From Amorphochlora amoebiformis (taxonomy: Eukaryota; Cercozoa; Chlorarachniophyceae), in NCBI GenBank assembly GCA_054601695.1, contig BAAHQB010000107.1, positions 124,001 to 188,000 on the forward strand: 64,000 nucleotides of DNA. The letters are read 5' to 3'. The notes under the pieces were generated by a model. It saw only the letters and a program-made list of their open reading frames with translations, made no database searches and was not told the origin of the DNA. Position numbers and translations under genes: made by a program. Below, piece after piece: positions 1 through 64,000 of this stretch. Each line of letters starts with the position of its first letter. Position 1 is the first letter of the stretch.

Positions 1-40
1 AGATAGATTTGGTACAAAATAATTTGCAGATTTTCATATT

Positions 41-123
<83 letters not shown>

Positions 124-148
124 GTATGTATGTATGTATCTACATATA

Positions 149-186
<38 letters not shown>

Positions 187-211
187 ATGTACGTATGGTT
201 CTGTATCACAC
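1..211 (-). other. Start of the next gene A intron; (TA)n and no exon
   Basis: The exon at 212-575 ends at a donor (GAGAAG|GTGTG) in phase 1, so the message continues to the left. This stretch holds only (TA)n, a short (TGTA)n run and about 40 bp of mixed sequence. I see no further exon or stop codon. Confidence 0.7.
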
Positions 212-19562
<19,351 letters not shown>

Positions 19563-19903
19563 CGAATTCTTCAAGGATTTGACCCCCGAGAAAAATCCGC
19601 CGAAGTGGACGGGGGCCGGTCAAGATTTTTTCCAGCGGAGCCCTTTCCCCTCGGGAAAGTAAATTCTCGGCCCCGTGGGGCGACGGGCAAAAGGGGTCCC
19701 GGGGTAAGCGCGGCAAGCCCTGCAGAAAAGCGAGTCACCCGATAAGTTAGGAAAAGGAATAAAAGCACCTTCGCTAAACATTTTGGATATCTAGGTATCA
19801 AAATATAGGTATCAAGATATCAAATGCTGTATATCAAGATATCTTAATATATCAATATTGCTCCCAGATATTGAAGCAAAGATATCCGCGTTGGGTTTTC
19901 GAC
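19563..19903. promoter_or_regulatory. Shared GC-rich upstream region between genes A and B
   Basis: About 340 bp separate the inferred start of gene A (minus, 19562) from the first in-frame ATG of gene B (plus, 19904). The A-side half is unusually GC-rich for this window. The B-side half (about 19781-19858) repeats ATCAAGATATC-like words several times, which could be factor-binding sites or simple expansion. No convincing TATA box is seen. Head-to-head arrangement makes a bidirectional promoter likely, but this is inference. Confidence 0.5.
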
Positions 19904-30135
<10,232 letters not shown>

Positions 30136-30788
30136 ATCTAGTGAATGGCCCTTTTTAACTAGTTAAAGCATTGACCCTGACTAGCCTGAGTAATGGTACG
30201 GGGCACTAGTATTGTATTTCATATCCCGGCGAGATCGACTCAGACGGCACTTATGCTGATGTATCTAGTGATGATGACCTCTCTATATGATATGGATCGT
30301 GCAATTTTGTAAAATTATTTATTCTCAGGCTTAAATATTTTTAGATAGTCTATTATCAATCATACCGTTATAATTAACCATTGCATCTAGTGCATAAGCG
30401 TACTATTTCGAATATTCTAGTATTTATACCGTATATATATATAGCTAGTACAATATATACTAGATATACTAGATATCTAGCTAGACGTAGTTTGAAATGA
30501 TCATGAGAATCTATGTTATATCGATATCGATCATAGCTTAACGAATAATATTAATATTATTGTTGAATTCAACACACGCGTACAACTAAACTAGTAAAGA
30601 GGTTATATTCACATTAAACAGCTAGCATTAGCGACTAAACTTAAACTCAGTGACGTGTAATTGATTGTATGCACGTGCTTAAATCTCGATCGTGTACATG
30701 CATACAATTGTATATATTGGGCCATATTAAATATGTACATTAACTAGATTAATGCATACATGTCACGATTACGTACATTTGTGTATGT

Positions 30789-30837
<49 letters not shown>

Positions 30838-30903
30838 TATGTGCGTGCGTTAAATGTCACTGAGTGTACATACATGGCATAATCCGGATCGATGCACACC
30901 ATA
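30136..30903. other. Intergenic region between convergent genes B and C; CTAG-rich
   Basis: There is no plausible exon here. About a dozen CTAG tetranucleotides occur in the first 500 bp, many in words such as ACTAGATATACTAGATATCTAGCTAG. A (TA)n block lies at about 30790-30833. Both genes end into this stretch, so it should hold their 3' UTRs and polyadenylation sites. No clear signal was recognised. Confidence 0.55.
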
Positions 30904-31383
30904 TCAGAGGACTTTCCAGCACAAGCACCGAGTCTCCTTGTGCGTAATATACGACATAACCGACGAAAACAACATCCCACATCTCTGACATCGATACTTG
31001 CCCACATTTCCCGTCACAGAGCACACCTTCAAGGCCGGGTACTGGGGGGGGTCGGCGAGGATGGAGAGGTAGGTCGGGATATGCTCCGGGAACTGGTCGA
31101 GATTGGCTTCCCGCGTCAGGATGTCCAGCGATTTCTCAGCTCGCTTGACGCGCTTGACCTTCTTGCGCTTCTTACGACTTCCGCTGGTCGGAACCAGGTC
31201 TTCCTCACCGTCTACATACGTGGCGTCGTTCAGGTCTACCTCCTCCTTGTAGTTGTCGTCTTCGAGGGACTCAAGGCGCTTGGAGAGCATGCGGGCGCGG
31301 GAGGATTCATCGAGACGCGCTACTTTCTTGGAGGTTGCCTTTACGCGGGTGGATTTCCGCCGCTGGGTCGACGTGCGCTTCAT
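30904..31383 (-). CDS. ZNHIT1: HIT-type zinc-finger protein, ZNHIT1/VPS71/SWC6 family
   Basis: Single-exon ORF of 159 aa, close to the family's usual ~150-170. These proteins are subunits of SWR1/SRCAP-type remodellers that deposit histone H2A.Z. Seen in the sequence: a basic N-terminus; RARMLSKRLESLEDDNY, matching the family's Arg/Leu-rich helix; a basic nuclear-localisation-like cluster (SRKKRKKVKRVKR, about residues 67-81); FPEHIPTYLSILADPP, matching the plant LPPHVPTYL block; and a C-terminal HIT finger ending THKETRCLCW. Only five of the eight zinc ligands remain: C121, C132, C135, H148 and C153. The others are T124, S140 and S144. It is the only intronless protein gene in the window and is divergent from gene D by 114 bp. 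Confidence 0.9.
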   Translation of the reverse strand: MKRTSTQRRKSTRVKATSKKVARLDESSRARMLSKRLESLEDDNYKEEVDLNDATYVDGEEDLVPTSGSRKKRKKVKRVKRAEKSLDILTREANLDQFPEHIPTYLSILADPPQYPALKVCSVTGNVGKYRCQRCGMLFSSVMSYITHKETRCLCWKVL

Positions 31384-31497
31384 GCAAAGCTAGTCGGCTG
31401 CCGCCACTACAGCCGCGAAGATAAACCTCGCAGGATATAATTCTGCGGTCCATAAAAACTGGGTTCCGAGGGATCATTCAAGACACGTGTCACAGCA
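31384..31497. promoter_or_regulatory. Compact divergent promoter of genes C and D
   Basis: Only 114 bp separate the two start codons, and the sequence is mixed rather than (TA)n-filled. AT-rich words resembling TATA elements (GGATATAATTC near 31431 and CCATAAAAACT near 31450) are visible but not decisive. A shared bidirectional promoter is the simplest reading. Confidence 0.5.
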
Positions 31498-37483
<5,986 letters not shown>

Positions 37484-38229
37484 TCACCTAGCTAGAATGC
37501 TAACCTCAGTACGCACGTTTATAATCAATCATTCTAGTCGTTTAATAGGCTGCATGTACTAGATGTAGCTAAATTTAAAATTCTAAAGGACAATCATTGA
37601 CAATGTCTCAAGAGAGAATTAATTTTTCGGCAGTTTTACTAGTAATTGGATTAAATATATGAAGATATGTATGTATGTATATATATATATTTATTGATAA
37701 TGTTAAGCATGCATATGTCAGTTTGTTTTTTACTAGGTTTAGGACGAAATTTAGTAATTAGCGCTGTACATGTACTATCTGACTTCTCATGACTCAGCGA
37801 TTTACAATTGTTAGTAAGAGTAGTTATCTCAACTTTACTGTGCATATATTTGCGTATTGGCTGGACTATTAGGTCTAGGACTAATACTTTGGACTCGTAA
37901 CTTGAATAACTTAGTACCTACTAGCCTAGTACTACCTCTATACTCTACATACTGTTTGTCGGCACGTATTCTAGGTATTGATAATCATTGTTAATCTAGT
38001 TCATGTATATATATATATATGTTGTATATGTATATATATATATATGTATGGTATATACACAGATGATAAATAGTAAAGCATGTCCAAATAATCTGACACA
38101 TCGGCCTGGCGTCCAGGTGGCTCCAGCTTGATACGCTATCTTTAGCCGACCGCAATGAATACGATTCCAGATGAAAGCTATGTAATGCACGCTCTATAGC
38201 GACAGCGGATACAGCAATTTTCTACAATA
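37484..38229. other. Intergenic region between convergent genes D and E; CTAG-rich
   Basis: The first ~500 bp are mixed, non-coding-looking sequence with about ten CTAG words and little (TA)n. The interval 38080-38229 is more GC-rich and is open in two minus-strand frames. It could be an alternative last exon of gene E, spliced from TTTG|GTTTTTC at 38241, but no choice gives a convincing product. Confidence 0.45.
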
Positions 38230-52392
<14,163 letters not shown>

Positions 52393-53109
52393 ACAATCGC
52401 CTCCTTCGGTTGATTCATAAAATACTCTTTTTTTTTTCTTCTATGTATGTAGGTATATGTGCCATGATACCATATACGACCAATCGGTGTTTCTACATGC
52501 ATGTACACTATCTTACAGGGCTAGCCGGAGAAATTGAGGGCGCGGGGGATGGGCGGGTGACCCGACCCTCGGAACCCAAATTCTTACCTCGGAATCCAGG
52601 AGAGCACATTTGACACGTGTGAGCGGTTGTCAGCACGTGTCCTCGATGCCATGAAGCTCGTCGACACTCCCTCTACGGCCCCACCGTCCGTCCCACCAGC
52701 TCACACGTGGCTCCAAGAGTTTCGCTATTCCTCGTTCTTATCCCCCGTGCTTTCAAATCTTCCAAAAGAGCAAAATCATTAGCTCTTGGAGGAAATGTCG
52801 AACTGTGGCGGTTGGCGGGAAGTTGAATGACGCTTACAGCAAACAGTAGAGGCTGGTCGAGCCCTCCCCTCAGATGGCGCGATACACGAGTCGATACCAG
52901 TGAAAACGATGCTTTGTTAGTTATTTATTACACATTTCGCAGAATCCTGAAGGTATTAACGCTATGCCCAGCCAGCCAGGTATTGCTTTCCATGATATAC
53001 TACTATAAGGGTAGATAGATATCCATCTATAGGACATGCTTGCAGCAAAACAGGGGGGTGAAAGAAAGATTTTTACTCTCTAAGTCGGATGCATTTACCA
53101 AGGGAATAT
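52393..53109. other. Mixed-sequence intergenic region between gene E and the 5S gene
   Basis: About 700 bp of moderately GC-rich sequence upstream of gene E (minus) and of the 5S gene (plus). It probably holds gene E's promoter. CACGTG-containing words recur (GACACGTGTGAGCGG near 52612, GCACGTGTCC near 52633, CACACGTGG near 52703), which could be a clustered E-box-like site. Short plus-strand open frames (52374-52613 and 52827-53018) lack recognisable products. Confidence 0.45.
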
Positions 53110-53228
53110 GGATACCACCATACCACGGCTAATACACCCGATCCCTGCCGAACTCGGAAGTTAAGCGTCGTTGGGACTCGTTAGTACTGCCGTGGGGGAC
53201 CAGGCGGGAACACGGCGTTGTGGTATCC
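53110..53228 (+). rRNA. 5S ribosomal RNA
   Basis: The 119-nt length matches eukaryotic 5S. The ends GGATACCAC and GTGGTATCC pair perfectly as helix I. Internal hallmarks are in order: CCCGATCCCTGCCGAACTCG (loop B/helix III, hallmark wording CGAACTCGGAAGTTAAGC), the box A/intermediate element region (GCGTCGTTGGGACTCG), and box C (TTAGTACTGCCGTGGGGGACC read across its length). A T-rich run (TTCTTTTTTC) follows directly and would terminate RNA polymerase III. Only one copy is seen here, so it is not a tandem 5S array within the window. Confidence 0.96.
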
Positions 53229-53313
53229 TTCTTTTTTCATTTTTTTATTTGGCCGGGGATGTAATATATATACCTATTACACATAATTGTAATTATACAT
53301 AATTTTTTTAAAC

Positions 53314-53356
<43 letters not shown>

Positions 53357-53538
53357 TACATATGTATACAGAGCGCAATTGTATCATGATTATATTCGTA
53401 TGCATATATCTAGATATATATATATATATATATATATATACTAGATATATATGTACATATATAATTATATAATATCTAGAATATATTACATGACATTAGT
53501 ATAATACGATTATACACATATATATATATATAGATATC

Positions 53539-53578
<40 letters not shown>

Positions 53579-53613
53579 TATAATATATTATATGACATTA
53601 GTATAATACGATT

Positions 53614-53659
<46 letters not shown>

Positions 53660-53692
53660 CTAGATATACTAGATCTAGTGGATACATACTAG

Positions 53693-53723
<31 letters not shown>

Positions 53724-53818
53724 TATATACTATATTATTGACACTAGCTAGACTAGTATATGTATATCAACCACAGTATCATACTATCATAGTACGATTA
53801 TAAAGTATATGTATATAC

Positions 53819-53893
<75 letters not shown>

Positions 53894-53939
53894 ATTATAT
53901 ATATATGTATATATGTATATACTCTCATATATATATCTA

Positions 53940-53975
<36 letters not shown>

Positions 53976-54511
53976 CACATACACAGTCAAAGATACACAT
54001 ATGTAACACAAAATTATAACCACTAAAGTCAAACACACTAGACACAGCACGCAACTTCTGCGCCATACGTACAAACTTACACTTACACACTTTTTAGTAC
54101 TTCAATACCACACTAAGGGCTACGTACGTAAGCGTATCTCATTTTCGATCTCTCAAACCAGGTAGCCTTCTCGCTGCCCAACGCTCTCCCCCCTCAGTGG
54201 ATTTTGCATGCATATTGAACTGCGCGGAGAAAGAAAGCAGTTTGGGTCGCTTTGGTTCGAAGAGAGAGATTTCGAGGGAGGTTGGTTGTAGTCTAGACAG
54301 TCTAGAAACCCCGGAATTTCGTCTAGAAACACCGAAATTCAGTCTAGAAACCCCGAAATTAGTCTAGAAACCCCGAAATTCAGTTTAGAAACCCGAAATT
54401 ACTATAGAAACCCCGAAATTTAGTCTTTTTTAGTCCTTGCGGTGAACTTGTGTTTGCTTGTTCAGAACTTGGTAATATATCCTGGGAGTGGGTATGTAGA
54501 ATGTGATTATG

Positions 54512-54550
<39 letters not shown>

Positions 54551-54593
54551 CTTGGTAGTAGATGTGGAAGGCGTGTGGGTATGTATATATACA

Positions 54594-54659
<66 letters not shown>

Positions 54660-54701
54660 TGTATATAATACATATGTGTCTTATATGTATACATTCTTGA
54701 T

Positions 54702-54732
<31 letters not shown>

Positions 54733-54900
54733 CATATACATATATATATATATATGTATATATCTATATTATATATTTATATCTGTGTGTGAGTATATAA
54801 AAATGCAAAAACATTGTACATATATATATATATATATATATGTATTATTACATGTGATTATTTTAAATTTATTTATACATATTTGAATACATGTATATAT

Positions 54901-54934
<34 letters not shown>

Positions 54935-55094
54935 ACATATATATATATATATATATAAATACAACTCCATATACATATTGATATACACACCCATTTCTTA
55001 CTTCTTTTAACACACAGTTCAGTATAATACAGCATGTCAATGGACAAGTATTAAACGCTTTTTTTTTCTTTTTTTTTCGGATTTTAAGCGCTAT
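53229..55094. other. Intergenic stretch with (TA)n, CTAG-rich sequence and a 20-bp minisatellite
   Basis: After the 5S terminator come (TA)n blocks mixed with ATCTAG/ACTAGATAT words (53400-53780). Mixed sequence follows (54030-54290), then a short tandem array (54290-54425), then more (TA)n up to the stop of gene G. A minus-strand open frame starting [19 protein letters not shown] near 54066 has no recognised relatives or phase partners, and I do not call it a gene. Confidence 0.5.
54290..54425. repeat. 20-bp minisatellite, about 6-7 copies
   Basis: Unit AGTCTAGAAACCCCGAAATT with small indels, in the gap between the 5S gene and gene G. Confidence 0.92.
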
Positions 55095-62868
<7,774 letters not shown>

Positions 62869-62873
62869 CTGCG

Positions 62874-62914
62874 GTTAGGGTTAGGGTTAGGGTTAGGGTT
62901 AGGGTTAGGGTTAG
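62874..62914 (-). repeat. Interstitial telomeric repeat at a gene G acceptor
   Basis: About seven TTAGGG units on the plus strand. In gene sense, CCCTAACCCTAACCGCAG ends at the acceptor of exon 62814-62868. Confidence 0.94.
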
Positions 62915-62997
62915 GATCAGATTATTCAACTTGTCTTAGCCTAGGACCATTGACTCTCCATATTGTGTGGCTATAGTGCTGTTTGAGATCGCAGGGA

Positions 62998-64000
62998 GAG
63001 ATTGAGAGAAAGAGAGGCGGAGAGATTGAGAGAAAGAGAGGGGGAGAGATTGAGAGATAGAGAGGGGGAGAGATTGAGAGAAAGAGAGGGGGATATGGAG
63101 AGGAAGCGAGAGAGAGAGAGATTGAGAGAAAGAGAGGGAGAGATTGAGAGAAAGAGAGAGAGATTGAGAGAAAGAGAGAGAGAGAGATTGAGAGAAAGAG
63201 AGAGAGAGATTGAGAGAAAGGAGGGGAGAGATGGAGAGAAAGAGAGAGGGAGAGATTGAGAGAGAGGGGGAGAGATGGAGAGAAAGCGAGAGAGAGAGAG
63301 AGATTGAGAGAAAGAGAGAGGGAGAGATTGAGAGAAAGAGAGGGGAGAGATTGAGAGAAAGAGAGGGGGAGGTAGAGAGAAGCGAGAGAGAGATTGAGAG
63401 AAAGAGAGGGAGAGATTGAGAGAAAGAGAGAGAGAGAGAGAGAGATTGAGAGAAAGAGGGGGGGAGATGGAGAGAAGCGAGAGAGAGAGAGATTGAGAGA
63501 AAGAGAGAGAGAGATTGAGAGAAAGAGAGAGAGCGATTGAGAGAAAGGAGGGGGGAGATGGAGAGAAAGAGAGAGGGGGAGATGGAGAGAAAGAGAGAGG
63601 GAGAGATTGAGAGAGAGGGGGAGAGATGGAGAGAAAGCGAGAGAGAGAGAGAGAGAGATTGAGAGAAAGAGAGAGGAAGAGATTGAGAGAAAGAGAGGGG
63701 GAGAGATTGAGAGAAAGAGAGGGGGAGGTGGAGAGAAGCGAGAGAGAGATTGAGAGAAAGAGAGGGAGAGATTGAGAGAAAGAGAGAGAGAGAGAGAGAG
63801 AGATTGAGAGAAAGAGGGGGAGAGATGGAGAGAAGTGAGAGAGAGAGAGGGAGAGATGGAGAGAAGCGAGAGAGAGAGAGAGATTGAGAGAAAGAGAGAG
63901 GGAGAGATTGAGAAAAGGAGAGAGAGATTGAGAGAAAGAGAGGGGAGAGATGGAGAGAAAGAGAGAGGGGGAGATTGAGAGAAAGGGAGAGAGAGAGATT
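62998..64000. repeat. GA-rich satellite running off the right edge
   Basis: Variations on GAGATTGAGAGAAAGAGAG with GGGGGAGAGATGGAGAG and AAGCGAGAG inserts. It reads as Arg/Glu-rich frames on the plus strand, but in gene G's sense it is CT-rich intron. Confidence 0.95.

Larger units (their letters stand above)
62869..64000. other. Upstream intron of gene G: telomeric repeat, 70-bp linked element, GA satellite
   Basis: Directly upstream of the 62814-62868 exon the minus strand reads (CCCTAA)n then CGCAG, the acceptor. Beyond it (plus 62912-62985) is a non-repetitive element shared with 36287-36363, then about 1 kb of GA-rich repeats running off the edge. No exon is seen, so gene G's 5' exons lie outside the window. 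Confidence 0.7.

Noticed and set aside
19571-19801. Minus-strand ORF upstream of gene A's first exon
   Set aside because: Gly/Pro/Arg-rich reading of a GC-rich leader or promoter, with no splice link in phase to gene A.
62998-64000. Arg/Glu-rich ORFs near the right edge
   Set aside because: Translations of a GA satellite, antisense to gene G.

Overview
This is eukaryotic nuclear DNA, probably from a microbial eukaryote (possibly an alga; inferred, not shown). The evidence is GT-AG spliceosomal introns throughout, a eukaryotic 5S rRNA gene, TTAGGG-type telomeric repeats at internal sites, and chromatin and protein-repair genes. Most long open frames are artefacts of (TA)n, (TG)n and GA/CT repeats (Tyr-Ile, Cys-Val and Arg-Glu runs). 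The real genes are chains of very small exons, mostly 30-80 bp, separated by introns stuffed with (TA)n. I rebuilt the genes by hand, requiring canonical splice sites, phase agreement at each junction and an open frame.

Layout. (A) 212-19562, minus: about 46 exons coding more than 1100 aa of a coiled-coil protein that runs off the left edge. (B) 19904-30135, plus, head-to-head with A: a complete 16-exon fructosamine/ketosamine-3-kinase with all catalytic motifs. (C) 30904-31383, minus, single exon: a ZNHIT1/VPS71/SWC6-type HIT zinc-finger protein in which one of the two zinc sites is lost. (D) 31498-37483, plus, divergent from C: a multi-pass membrane protein of about 369 aa, about 15 exons, family not recognised. 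(E) 38230-52392, minus: a 17-exon gene for about 358 aa with an N-terminal hydrophobic anchor, family not recognised. (F) 53110-53228, plus: a solitary 5S rRNA gene. (G) 55095-62868, minus: the last 10 exons (238 aa) of a single-pass membrane protein whose 5' end lies beyond the right edge. The summed exons of B (1089 nt from the second ATG), D (1110), E (1077) and G (717) are all divisible by three. This supports the models, although D contains three uncertain junctions.

Three unusual patterns run across the window. First, at nearly twenty places a splice junction (a piece of exon end plus the adjoining intron end) has been copied in tandem into the neighbouring intron, between (TA)n blocks, giving arrays of up to eight near-identical 5' or 3' splice sites. 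Second, telomeric repeats sit inside introns, often directly against splice sites. One 36-bp exon of gene B, carrying the metal-binding DP motif, lies between two telomeric arrays, and a ~70-bp telomere-linked sequence occurs in introns of both D and G. Third, the gaps between genes are rich in CTAG while the introns look CTAG-poor.

The genes do not form one pathway. B repairs glycated proteins or metabolites, C is a chromatin-remodelling subunit, and A, D, E and G are structural or membrane proteins of unknown role.
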